Positions 43,719-51,915 of a stretch of 64,000 nucleotides of DNA are shown here, in pieces. The notes below the pieces were generated by a model, which saw only the letters and a list, made by a program, of their open reading frames with translations, was not told the origin of the DNA and did not search any database. Both the position numbers and the translations under genes were made by a program. The stretch covers positions 1 through 64,000 of the forward strand of contig NZ_VZOW01000022.1 in the NCBI RefSeq assembly GCF_008801835.1, written 5' to 3'. This DNA is from Cupriavidus pauculus. Lineage in GTDB: Bacteria; Pseudomonadota; Gammaproteobacteria; Burkholderiales; Burkholderiaceae. Within the stretch, counting starts at the first letter, position 1; every line of letters starts with the position of its first letter.

Positions 43719-44909
43719 TCAGGAACGGTCGGCCAGCAGCAGGTTGGCCGTATTGGTCTGGATGCGATCGTTGTTGATCATCAGCGGCGCGGACCACAGG
43801 TCGCGCAGATGCCGGCCCAGGCTGAACGGCGTGCCGTGCTTGTAGCCGGCCATGCCGCATACCAGCAGCGCCTGCTGCACCACCTCCAGCGCCATGGTCG
43901 ACATCGCCGTCTTCAGGCCATTCATCTCGGCGGCCAGCGCGAAGGCGGCCGACACCGATGCGCCCGCGTGACGCGCGCGCTGATGCGCAAGCGCCAGATC
44001 GAGCCGGCCTTCCATCATCTGCAGCATGCTGACCGCCTCGGCCACGCGCGTTGCCGAGGGCGGCAACTGACCGGGACGCGCGCGCGCCTGGCCCTGGAAG
44101 AAGGTCTTGGCGCGCGACACCGCATCGCCAGCGATGCCAAGCCACAGCGCGCTCCACAGGATGTGCGACACCGGCGTCATGGTGGCGTCGGCAATCTCGC
44201 CGAACGGCACCGGCAGCACTTGCTCCACGGCGCCCGTCGCTTCGAGCCGGAAGCCGTTGCTGCAGGTGCCGCGCATGCCGAGCGTGTCCCACGTGTTCAG
44301 GCTCTGCAGCGTGTAATCGGGCTTCAGTGCGCACACCAACACCTGATCCGACGGCGATGCATCGGCGTGGCGGCGTGCGGTAATCAGGATGCCGTCGGCA
44401 TGCGCGCCGTACGAAATCGTCGGCGCCATCTTCAGCAGGTGAAAGCGCTCGCCCTCCACGTTGACCGCGCAACCGCTGCTGCGCAGCGCGCCGCCGATCG
44501 CTTCCTCCGAGGTGGCCGAAGCCAGCAGCAACTGCTCGCCCGCCACGCGCGACAGCAGTTGCTGGTGCCAGGCGCTGCCGCCGCCATGTTCGAGCAGGCA
44601 CGCCACCTGGATCTGGTGCATCGCGTAGATCATGCCGGTGGATGCGCACATTTCGCCCAGCACCTTGCCGATGGCCGCCACCGTGGCCAGCGACGCGCCG
44701 CTGCCGCCCAGCGCGACGGGCACCATCGCGCCCAGCAGGCGCTGCTCGCGCAGCACTTCGAACGCCTCGTGCGGGAAGCGCGCTTCGCGATCGACCGCAT
44801 CGGCAAAACGCTGCGCCACCGCACCGGCCTCGCGTGCGGCGTCGATCAGCGCATCGCCGCCAACGGGCTCGGGATTGGCGTGCGCCAGGGCAACCTTGGC
44901 GGTGTTCAT
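43719..44909 (-). CDS. Acyl-CoA-dehydrogenase-family flavoprotein
   Basis: This 396-residue ACAD-fold protein has the N-terminal helical domain (FPHEAFEVLREQRLLGAMVP), the middle beta-domain (TWDTLGMRGTCSNGFRLEA) and the C-terminal helical bundle ending LGRHLRDLWSAPLMINNDRI. In carrier-protein systems such enzymes oxidise the thioester-bound amino acid, as with prolyl-carrier oxidation in pyrrole pathways. The classical catalytic Glu was not obvious, so dehydrogenation is not assured. Its start overlaps the ACP stop (ATGA). It is likely to act on the aminoacyl-ACP made by the neighbouring ligase. Confidence 0.87.
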   Translation of the reverse strand: MNTAKVALAHANPEPVGGDALIDAAREAGAVAQRFADAVDREARFPHEAFEVLREQRLLGAMVPVALGGSGASLATVAAIGKVLGEMCASTGMIYAMHQIQVACLLEHGGGSAWHQQLLSRVAGEQLLLASATSEEAIGGALRSSGCAVNVEGERFHLLKMAPTISYGAHADGILITARRHADASPSDQVLVCALKPDYTLQSLNTWDTLGMRGTCSNGFRLEATGAVEQVLPVPFGEIADATMTPVSHILWSALWLGIAGDAVSRAKTFFQGQARARPGQLPPSATRVAEAVSMLQMMEGRLDLALAHQRARHAGASVSAAFALAAEMNGLKTAMSTMALEVVQQALLVCGMAGYKHGTPFSLGRHLRDLWSAPLMINNDRIQTNTANLLLADRS

Positions 44910-45157
44910 GCTGCCTCCTGCTGCTGCCGGATGACCTCGACGGCCGCCGCCAGCGAATCGACGCTGCGGAATAACTGCCGGGTCAGCATCTGATCTGGGA
45001 TCTCGATATCGAAGGCGTTTTCGAGGGCCAGCATCACGTGCACGGTGGCCAGCGACGACAGGCCTGCGGCATAGAGATCATCGTTGTCGGCCAGCGAGGC
45101 CAGCGGCACGTCGAGCCGCGCCACTTCGGCGAGAATATTGCGGATGATTGCTTTCAT
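44906..45157 (-). CDS. Acyl/aminoacyl carrier protein
   Basis: This 83-residue four-helix carrier protein starts at the ATG with GAGAGG upstream. The phosphopantetheine site is in DDLYAAGLSSLATVHVML, where Ser35 aligns with the Ser of the usual DSL, and the downstream LENAFDIEIPDQML is the canonical ACP helix III region. The GLSSL form, rather than GxDSL, is what I recall for partners of amino acid:[carrier protein] ligases. It is the first gene of the five-gene unit ACP-ACAD-ligase-DUF1839-GH2. Confidence 0.92.
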   Translation of the reverse strand: MKAIIRNILAEVARLDVPLASLADNDDLYAAGLSSLATVHVMLALENAFDIEIPDQMLTRQLFRSVDSLAAAVEVIRQQQEAA

Positions 45158-45265
45158 TCGACCTCTCCGTTTGCGTTGACGGGCTCCATTCCAGGGCTTT
45201 TGCGCGCCGCGCTCGGTGCGATGTCGCACCAAGGCGGGCGGTGTTGCGTGGCGCCGACCGCGGCC

Positions 45266-46669
45266 TCAGAAAGCCGACGCGCCGGTCCAGCCGTGCAAGG
45301 CGGTGCGCACGATGATGCGAAGGTCGAGCAGGAACGACCAGTGCTGGATGTAATAGATATCGAACTCGATACGCTTGCGCATCTTCTCGATCGTGTCGGT
45401 CTGGCCGCGCAGGCCGTTGATCTGCGCCCAGCCCGTGATGCCTGGCTTGACGCGATGACGCAGCATGTAGCGGTCGATCAGTTCCTTGTAGATCTCGTTG
45501 TGTTCCATCGCATGCGGGCGCGGCCCGACCACCGACATTTCGCCGCGCAGCACGTTCAGAAACTGCGGCAGCTCGTCCAGGCTGGTGCGGCGCAGGAAGG
45601 CGCCGATGCGCGTCACGCGGGGATCGCCGCGCGTGGCCTGCGTGACGCCCGTATCGGCATGCAGCCGCATGGTGCGGAACTTGTACACGTGGAACGGGTG
45701 CCCATCGATGCCCAGGCGCTGCTGGCGAAACAGCACCGGTCCGCGCGACGAACACTTGACCATCACGGCGATCGTCAGCAGCGCCGGGCTCAGGCCGATC
45801 AGCACCGCCGCGGCAAACACGCGGTCGAAGCTGGCCTTGAGCAAGCCGGTGATGCCCGAGACCGGCGGCGCGTTCAGGTCGATCACGGGCAGCCCCATGA
45901 AATCGCTGAAGCGATGACCGAGCAGCTCCACTGACGACACGTCCGGCACCCAACGGATATCGATCAACTGATTGCCGAACTGCCGCACCACATCGGACAG
46001 ATCGCGACACGCCGCCATCGGCAGCGTCAGCCAGATTTCGCTCACGCCCTGGCTGCGCACCAGCGCGTTGACCTCGGCCATCGTGCGCAAGGTGGTGACG
46101 CTGCCGGGAATCGACTGGCAATGCTCGTCGTAGACGCCCACCACGCGATAGCCGGCGGTGCGGATGCGCTGCACGCGCATGTACATTTCGCGCCCCAGCG
46201 GACCGAAGCCGAAGATCACCACGCGCTTGGCGTTGATGCCCTGTTCGCGCACGTTGCCAAGCATGCGGTACATGACGGCGCGCCACGTCAGCAGCGCAAG
46301 CGTGGTGCTGATGAACCAGCCCATCGACCAGACCCGCGACACCGCGGCAATCTGATGAATCAGAAACGCGCCGAGCAGGCCCGCCACGAATACCGTCGCC
46401 CATGCCGAGCAGATGCGCAACGCCAGCACGGCCTGGCTGCGGCCGCGCCACGATTCGTAGACGCCAAACGCGGGAAACACCACCAGCGCGCCGATCGCGC
46501 ACAGCATCGTGAGGAAGCCGTTGACCGGCGCGGCCTCGCGGATGCCGCCCGGAAAATAGAGCGCGCCCATGGCGATGCCGGCCGCGGCGATCAGCAATGC
46601 GTCGGAGAGTCTGTAGAGGAAGTGAAGCGCGCTATGCCGCTCGACGGCGACGTTCCAGTTCGATGCCAT
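45266..46669 (-). CDS. wcaJ: Undecaprenyl-phosphate glucose phosphotransferase (WcaJ type)
   Basis: This 467-residue polyprenyl-phosphate hexose-1-phosphate transferase starts repeat-unit assembly by loading the first sugar on undecaprenyl phosphate. It has about four N-terminal membrane helices, a CoA-binding-like Rossmann segment (VVIFGFGPLGREMYMRVQRI), a further membrane-associated hairpin, and the C-terminal catalytic domain. That domain shows KCSSRGPVLFRQQRLGIDGHPF, VYKFRTMRLHAD, TRIGAFLRRTSLDELPQFLN and VGPRPHAMEHNE. It ends in the typical TALHGWTGASAF. It lies 108 bases upstream of the ACP gene on the same strand, so the amino-acid module may be read from its promoter. Confidence 0.94.
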   Translation of the reverse strand: MASNWNVAVERHSALHFLYRLSDALLIAAAGIAMGALYFPGGIREAAPVNGFLTMLCAIGALVVFPAFGVYESWRGRSQAVLALRICSAWATVFVAGLLGAFLIHQIAAVSRVWSMGWFISTTLALLTWRAVMYRMLGNVREQGINAKRVVIFGFGPLGREMYMRVQRIRTAGYRVVGVYDEHCQSIPGSVTTLRTMAEVNALVRSQGVSEIWLTLPMAACRDLSDVVRQFGNQLIDIRWVPDVSSVELLGHRFSDFMGLPVIDLNAPPVSGITGLLKASFDRVFAAAVLIGLSPALLTIAVMVKCSSRGPVLFRQQRLGIDGHPFHVYKFRTMRLHADTGVTQATRGDPRVTRIGAFLRRTSLDELPQFLNVLRGEMSVVGPRPHAMEHNEIYKELIDRYMLRHRVKPGITGWAQINGLRGQTDTIEKMRKRIEFDIYYIQHWSFLLDLRIIVRTALHGWTGASAF

Positions 46670-46772
46670 GACCGCCCCAATGCCCTTGCGGGCGACGTGT
46701 TTGAGGCATGGTTGCGCAGGGGTCCGGGAGCGTCTGTGGGCGGGCGCACACAGCCGCGGGCAGGGCTTTGCG

Positions 46773-47489
46773 CTATGTGGGGCGGCGCGCGCTGGTGGGC
46801 CGTAACTGGACTTCGGCGCGGCCGCCGTGCCGGCCGTGGTCGCGCGCGGTATCGTCGACGACACACGCGCGGCATGTGGGCAAGGCGGTCCATTCGCCGC
46901 GCTGGTAAGGACGCTCGCGCCCCGAGAGGAACAGCGCCATCTCGGTCACCAGGTTGTGCGTGACGCCAGTCAGGCCGCCTACCGGCAGCACCGGCATGCT
47001 GGCCAGCGCCGCCGTTGCCAGCAGCATCGTCAGCGGTCCGCGCGGCACGCCATGGCGCATGATGAACGGCAGGCTGACGCAGAAGCCGAGCAACAGGCCG
47101 CTGAGCACTTCGGACACCGAATGCGCATGCAGCGCAAGACGCGAGGCGCCCACCGCCAGCGCCATCAGCACGCCGGCCAGCGCGCCCAGCAGGCTCAGCC
47201 CCGGCCGGCTGGCCGGCATCGCCAGGTAGAGCAGCACCGGCAGGATCGATGCGGCCATCATCGAATGGCCCGAGAACCCGGTGAAGTCGATCGCCTCGCT
47301 GCCGATGCCCCAGCCGATGTACGCAACCTTGGAGGCCAGCACCACTGCCGCCGTGACCGAGAACGCCACGAGCCAGTGGCGCGCCACGCGCGCCGCGCCA
47401 TGCCAGCGCAGCCACACGTAGAGAAACACCGCGCACGGCAACAGGAACGCGGATTCGCCGAAGAAGGTGATCAACTGCCAACGGTGCAT
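46773..47489 (-). CDS. PAP2-family membrane phosphatase
   Basis: This 238-residue inner-membrane phosphatase has about six helices and the PAP2 motifs GFSGHSMMAAS (motif 2) and SRLALHAHSVSEVLSGLLLG (motif 3). Motif 1 is reduced. It could recycle undecaprenyl pyrophosphate after polymerisation, which fits its position 103 bases upstream of wcaJ on the same strand. The C-terminal 45 residues are hydrophilic with CRACVV. The start lacks a strong ribosome site. Confidence 0.82.
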   Translation of the reverse strand: MHRWQLITFFGESAFLLPCAVFLYVWLRWHGAARVARHWLVAFSVTAAVVLASKVAYIGWGIGSEAIDFTGFSGHSMMAASILPVLLYLAMPASRPGLSLLGALAGVLMALAVGASRLALHAHSVSEVLSGLLLGFCVSLPFIMRHGVPRGPLTMLLATAALASMPVLPVGGLTGVTHNLVTEMALFLSGRERPYQRGEWTALPTCRACVVDDTARDHGRHGGRAEVQLRPTSARRPT

Positions 47490-47958
47490 GTTGCGACGGC
47501 CATCAAGGGTGGGCAGCGGACAGCGTCGGCCGAGGGCAATGCGCCGACGTGGGAGCGGTCAGCGTAGCATGCGGCCCGCGCGATTGTGTCCCCCCGCGCA
47601 CGGCATCCATCCCGAAGCATGAGGCCAATGCGGCCTGCCGCACGATGCGCGGCGCCCGCGCAATGACCGCGCATGCGCCTCAATGCTCGCCGCGCGGTTT
47701 TTTGGCATCGGCAAATGCAGGGATGAGATGCCGACATGGCATGCGTCTTCTGGTTGATACAGTCGCGCGTCGCGATTCGATATGGTCGAAGGGATGGTCG
47801 TTCATGCATGTGAGCGGCCATTTCAAAGCCCGCATGGTCCCCCGGTCGGCGGGCTTCTTTTTTTTCACGCCGATATGGCAAACCCGGCAAACCCGCTCTC
47901 GCAACGCCGATGCGCGATGCCGCTCATGCGCGGCGTTCGGGTTCAATGCCTCTACGCA
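47490..47958. other. Intergenic with orphan terminator
   Basis: This 469-bp region lies upstream of the PAP2 gene (minus) and downstream of a small minus-strand gene. The part near 47490-47570 is the PAP2 promoter side. The plus-strand terminator at 47826-47866 has no plus-strand gene before it; see the ncRNA candidate. Confidence 0.55.
47754..47866 (+). ncRNA. Candidate small RNA ending at an orphan terminator
   Basis: A perfect stem AAGCCCGC (47826-47833) / GCGGGCTT (47849-47856) is followed by C and eight or nine T, a textbook Rho-independent terminator on the plus strand. No plus-strand coding gene precedes it for more than 20 kb of opposite-strand genes. TTGATA at 47754 could be a -35 element; the -10 is unclear, so the 5' end is arbitrary. 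The alternative is an antisense or leftover terminator. Confidence 0.35.
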
Positions 47959-48219
47959 TCAAGGCAGGGATGGGTGCCTCAGCGCGACGACCATCCGCTG
48001 CGCTGCAGCCAGATGGCGCGCGGCCTCCTGCTGGCCGATCTCCTGCGCCGCCACCACGGCGGCGGCCTCGCTCACGAAGCGTCGCCCGTGCAGTTCGCCC
48101 CGATACAACAACGGCCCGCCGATGATGGCGAGCCGTATCTCATAACAACATGCCCATTTGTCCCGGCCCTCGCGCACGGCAAATCCGTGGACGACCAGAA
48201 TATCGAGACTGCGTTCCAT
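47959..48219 (-). CDS. Small conserved-looking protein, 86 residues
   Basis: The ATG at 48219 has a G-rich ribosome site (AGGGGG). The product begins MERSLDILVVHGFAVREGRD, continues with KWACCYEIRLAIIGGPLLYR and GELHGRRFVSEAAAVVAAQE, and ends in an Ala-rich helix. Its even composition and ribosome site support coding. No family was recognised. It is 95 bases downstream of the receiver-like gene on the same strand and may be co-transcribed with it. Confidence 0.6.
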   Translation of the reverse strand: MERSLDILVVHGFAVREGRDKWACCYEIRLAIIGGPLLYRGELHGRRFVSEAAAVVAAQEIGQQEAARHLAAAQRMVVALRHPSLP

Positions 48220-48314
48220 ACGACCCCCTGCTCCCCGCGACGGCCGGCCTCGGCAAGGCGCCGGCTTCTGATCGCGAGCACAATCAGCATAGTCGTATCG
48301 GCGCCTGCGCGCCC

Positions 48315-48842
48315 TCATCCGATGGCAGTAGATCCATCCGGAGATATTCGCGGGGCGCGGGCAAACGGCGGCGGCGCGGTGTCCTGAGGATGCAGCTTGC
48401 GCAGCAGCGTCAGCGCGCTGCGCGGAAAGCATTGCCCGCCGGCCCACACCAGCGCGGCCGCGGCGCACACCAGTTCCACCGGCGCGGGCACGGCCAGGCA
48501 GCCGTTGGCGCCGAGCCGCGCAGCATGCGTCATCAGCTCGGCGTCCAGCGCATCGGACAACACCAGCCAGCGACGCGGCGCGAGCCGCGCGTGCACGCGG
48601 TCGAGCAGCGCGTGCGGATCCTGCACGCCGCTGGTGTCGACCAGCGCCAGCGCGACGGGCTGCGCGGGCAACGGCTCGGCCTGATCGGGATTGTCGACGG
48701 AATGGATCTGCACTGGCGCGGCGTCGTCACGCAGCCATTCGGGCCCGTGCCAGCGCACGGGTGTGGGGATGTCCTGTCCAGCCATGCGTCGCGCAAGGAT
48801 GCGGCACATCATTTCATTGCTGGCGATCAGATAGGTCGTCAT
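48315..48842 (-). CDS. Stand-alone receiver-like protein, no output domain
   Basis: This 175-residue protein looks like the receiver part of the neighbouring LuxR-type regulators but ends without a helix-turn-helix. It starts MTTYLIASNEMMCRILARRM. The mid-section PVALALVDTSGVQDPHALLD keeps an Asp near the expected phosphorylation site, and LVLSDALDAELMTHAARLGA plus LAVPAPVELVCAAAALVWAG follow the receiver pattern. The GGQCFPRSALTLLRKL segment parallels GGECFPSQV in the 49105 regulator. It may be a truncated paralogue or an interacting partner. Confidence 0.65.
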   Translation of the reverse strand: MTTYLIASNEMMCRILARRMAGQDIPTPVRWHGPEWLRDDAAPVQIHSVDNPDQAEPLPAQPVALALVDTSGVQDPHALLDRVHARLAPRRWLVLSDALDAELMTHAARLGANGCLAVPAPVELVCAAAALVWAGGQCFPRSALTLLRKLHPQDTAPPPFARAPRISPDGSTAIG

Positions 48843-49104
48843 CGAAAAGCCATCCGCGCTTAAAACGCGTGTGTCCGCTTGAGGTGTGGTGCACCGGCGG
48901 TATTAGCCCTGGGTCGGGGGCATCGGATTCGAACTGGGACGATGGCGATGAGGGATTCTTTTTTTGAAAGATGGCTGTCCCCGGCGCCGGACCTGCATAG
49001 AAAGTTAGCAAGCGCGGCCGGCCGCCGCCTCATGCTTTTGGCTGAGGGGCGGACCGGCGGAAGGAGGAGGCGAGCGGGCGGCTGCCAGCTGGGAGGTGGG
49101 CGAT

Positions 49105-49920
49105 TCAGGCGGCCTCACATGCCTCCCGCGCCGACAGGTCCGACATCGACACGTGCGTGGATCGCACGGGAGCGGGGCCCGCCCAGTTCAGCGTGGCGCC
49201 GCGTTGCAGTGCGACGTACACGGCTTCGCCCTTGTTGCGCACATGCTGGCGCTGGTACAGCGTGCAGGCGTGGGTCTTGGCGGTGGCCACCGAGATATTG
49301 AGCAGGCGGCTGACCGTCTTGATCGGATAGCCGCGCGCCAGCAGTGCGAGCACTTCGTACTGGCGCTCGGTGATATTGAGCAGATGTGCGCCGGCGGCCG
49401 GCGTTTCCACGGCGGCCGGGCCGCTCGTCCTGGGCAGATCGACCGGCACCGTATGCAGCGGCACCACGATCGGCGCGGCAAGGTGGCGCGCCTCGGCCAA
49501 CGCGGCACCCGCATCGTGCTGGCGCGAGGCCGGCACTTGCGACGGGAAGCATTCGCCGCCAGCCAGCACCAGTCGGATCGCCGCTTCGAGCGCATCCGAG
49601 GAACAGTTCTTGGCCAGCAGGCCGCGCACGCTCTCCGGCAGGCCGCTCGCGGGCAATGGCGCGGGCACCTGATCGGCCAGCACCAGCACGCGCTGCGGCT
49701 GCAGGCGGCGGCAGATATCGGCCAGCGCCGTCCAGCCGCGCTCGGCGTCCGCGGGCAGGCCGAAGATCAGCAGATCGGCATGATGCGTCCATGGATCGGG
49801 CTCGTGCGCACTGGCTGCGTCAAGTTCGACAAGATCGCCGGGGACATGCGCCTGAGACAACAGATGGCGCAACCCAAGACGCAATAAAGGATGTGGCTCG
49901 AGCAGCAGAATGGTGGCCAT
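49105..49920 (-). CDS. LuxR-type regulator with degenerate receiver, paralogue of the 9451 gene
   Basis: This 271-residue paralogue of the regulator at 9451-10386 has a pseudo-receiver (ATILLLEPHPLLRLGLRHLL) with LLIFGLPAD replacing the phospho-Asp region (Ile52 at the Asp place). The retained Lys segment LLAKNCSS and a C-terminal HTH nearly identical to its partner (ITERQYEVLALLARGYPIKT, VSRLLNISVATAKTHACTLY) follow. The ATG at 49920 was used; a GTG at 49929 is possible. Together the two genes flank the polysaccharide locus. No kinase is adjacent. Confidence 0.83.
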   Translation of the reverse strand: MATILLLEPHPLLRLGLRHLLSQAHVPGDLVELDAASAHEPDPWTHHADLLIFGLPADAERGWTALADICRRLQPQRVLVLADQVPAPLPASGLPESVRGLLAKNCSSDALEAAIRLVLAGGECFPSQVPASRQHDAGAALAEARHLAAPIVVPLHTVPVDLPRTSGPAAVETPAAGAHLLNITERQYEVLALLARGYPIKTVSRLLNISVATAKTHACTLYQRQHVRNKGEAVYVALQRGATLNWAGPAPVRSTHVSMSDLSAREACEAA

Positions 49921-50458
49921 GGCGCTCACTTCTTATTGGCGCAACGGCTGAACTCGCTTCAGGCGTTGCGCTGTTGGAGGCGCTCCGCTTATGGCGCGGC
50001 TGCTCCCCCAATACGGTCCACAGAGCCTCCCGAGCCTCCCAGCGCTTTTTTGCGCGCCGTGCGTGCCCTCCCTCGGAGGATGTTCGACCGCCCCGTTTGC
50101 GTATGTAACGCGTTAGATACGTTTGAAGTCAGATCAAAATTAAATCTAATTCTGGTTTTGAGGATAGGAAGATCACCGTGTGAATGCAAGGGTATGGTGC
50201 AGTGCGGCGGGTTTTCCCTTGGTTGTATGGCAATGTCGGGGCAGATGTATGGCAAATGCCCGCCAGTACGCGAACGGGCGTTCGATTCACCACAAAGTGA
50301 CCCCGAAATCGCTATGTTGCATAGCAACAAAAATGGGGTCGATCCGCTTTGCAAGCGGTCTGGGCAATGCTTCGGCACGGACCCGGATCGATCTGAAAAA
50401 CTTCAATCGGGCTGGGCGCGCGCATCAGGCGGACGATGCGCGCGCTTGCCGTACCGGT
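49921..50458. other. Intergenic between porin and LuxR-type genes
   Basis: This 538-bp region includes an AT-rich tract around 50115-50160, likely promoter for the minus-strand regulator. A nested inverted repeat follows: GACCCC 50299-50304 / GGGGTC 50355-50360, enclosing GCTATG / CATAGC at 50311-50325. The porin-side hairpin is at 50416-50445. No gene is supported. Confidence 0.55.
50416..50445 (-). terminator. Hairpin after the porin gene
   Basis: GCGCGCGCATC (50416-50426) pairs perfectly with GATGCGCGCGC (50435-50445), 13 bases past the porin stop. A GTTTTTC run follows about 18 bases later on the minus strand, so it is only a partial fit to an intrinsic terminator. Confidence 0.5.
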
Positions 50459-51580
50459 TTAGAAGTTGTGCCGCATGCCCAGTGCAAAGGTCTGCGGATC
50501 CGCGCCGGCTTTGATGCCCAGTTCGTTGATCGCGAAATCGTAGACCGCGTTGCGCTGGTTGTTGATGCGGCTGTAGAACGCAAACAGCGCGGTCCGCTTC
50601 GATAGCGGATAGTCGTACCCGACGGTGAATTGCGTGGCGCCAGTTTGCGCGCCGCTGCGGAAGAAGCCGATGGTGTCGGTGGAAGAGCCGGTGCCGTTGG
50701 CCGCGAACGCAAAACCCACGCGCACGCTGCCCGGCCCCAGCTGCTGCACCAGCGATGCGTAATAGCCGTTGCGCTGCAGGTCGCCCGTATCGGTGCGGTA
50801 ATGCAGATGCTCGTAGAGCGCCGAGATGCGCGTGCCGGCAAACAGCTGGTAGGCCACGCCGAATTTCAGCGCGTCGTCGTTGCGCCCGGCCGCCTGGTAA
50901 TGCTGATGGATTTCATAGGCGACGGTCGCATTGAGCGGCCCGCGGTCATAGACCAACGCCGCCGAATACAACGCGGGGTTGCGCGCCACCGTGGTCTTTT
51001 CCTCGGGCAGGCCCCAGCCCAGCCAGACGCTCACGCCGGCCAGCTGCGGCGAGCGGTATTGCACGATGTTCTTCTGGCGGCGATCGAACGAACTGGTGTC
51101 CTGCACGTTGTCCGAGCTGGACGTCGACCCATTGCCGATCAGCGCCATGTAGCCGGCGGTGGTCGGATAGTAGGGGTCGTAGGCCATCGTCGCTTCCGTG
51201 TACGGCGTGTGCCAGTGCCCCATGAACAGCAGCCCATAATCGCCTTGCAGCCCGATGCGCGAATTGCGCGTGGCGATGCCGCCCTGGCCGTTGTCGATCG
51301 ACAGATTGCTTTCGATCTGCCACAGCGCCTTGAGGCTGCCGCCCAGTCCTTCCTCGCCGCGCAGGCCCCACACCGATCGATAGTTGGTCATGCGCGCCAC
51401 GCCACCCAGGCGCGTGCCGTCGGTGGCGGTATTGGCCGACGCATACTCGATGGCGGTGTTCAGGCGGCCATAGATCGTGACGGAACTTTGCGCGAAGGCG
51501 GCGGGCGCCGCGCAGCACGCGGGCAGTATCGCCAGCGGCATGGCCATGCGCAGGCGCGCGAGCACGTCACTGCGCCGCAT
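50459..51580 (-). CDS. Gram-negative outer-membrane porin
   Basis: This 373-residue general porin forms a 16-strand trimeric beta-barrel. A signal peptide (with internal MAMPLAILPACCAAP) ends near AAFA-QSSVTIYGRL, and the mature start SSVTIYGRLNTAIEY is the family hallmark. The sequence has alternating amphipathic strands, the MTNYRSVWGLRGEEGLGGSLKA block and ends in the obligatory aromatic LGMRHNF. Its start overlaps the 3' end of the XapX gene by 14 bases. Function is passive uptake of small hydrophilic solutes. Confidence 0.93.
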   Translation of the reverse strand: MRRSDVLARLRMAMPLAILPACCAAPAAFAQSSVTIYGRLNTAIEYASANTATDGTRLGGVARMTNYRSVWGLRGEEGLGGSLKALWQIESNLSIDNGQGGIATRNSRIGLQGDYGLLFMGHWHTPYTEATMAYDPYYPTTAGYMALIGNGSTSSSDNVQDTSSFDRRQKNIVQYRSPQLAGVSVWLGWGLPEEKTTVARNPALYSAALVYDRGPLNATVAYEIHQHYQAAGRNDDALKFGVAYQLFAGTRISALYEHLHYRTDTGDLQRNGYYASLVQQLGPGSVRVGFAFAANGTGSSTDTIGFFRSGAQTGATQFTVGYDYPLSKRTALFAFYSRINNQRNAVYDFAINELGIKAGADPQTFALGMRHNF

Positions 51581-51842
51581 CGTGCTTCTCGTCCTTTTTG
51601 GCGACCAGCGTCGGGCCCGGCGTACCGGTGATCTTCGGCACGCATTCCGAATGGAACCATGCCACCGTGACCGGCTCGCCAGCGATCATGCGCTTGATCG
51701 GCGGTACCACCTGTTCGCCGATCAGCATGCCCAGCAGACCGATCAGCGCCACCGCCGGCGGCGCGGGCGAACGAACCTGCATCAGCGCGTAGATGATGCC
51801 GACGAACACGCCGGCGCCGAGAGAAACAAGATAGATCTTCAT
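51567..51842 (-). CDS. XapX-domain membrane protein
   Basis: This 91-residue protein starts at the ATG with AGGAG upstream. Two hydrophobic segments, MKIYLVSLGAGVFVGIIYAL and VALIGLLGMLIGEQ, form the XapX (DUF1427) domain. A polar tail with FHSECVPKITGTPG follows and ends HDAAQ. XapX proteins accompany xanthosine or nucleoside transport and hydrolase genes in some bacteria, but their role is unknown. It is coupled to the porin gene. Confidence 0.87.
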   Translation of the reverse strand: MKIYLVSLGAGVFVGIIYALMQVRSPAPPAVALIGLLGMLIGEQVVPPIKRMIAGEPVTVAWFHSECVPKITGTPGPTLVAKKDEKHDAAQ

Positions 51843-51915
51843 GTTCGATACTCCTGAGACGTAAAACACTTTTTTCGCCGCGCGGCAGGCGCGACACACT
51901 TGCGGCGGCGCAGCT

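Noticed and set aside
48921..48945. tRNA T-arm-like sequence (GTTCGAATCC on the minus strand)
   Set aside because: The T-stem does not pair properly and no acceptor, D or anticodon arm was found; only a chance GTTCGAATCC string.
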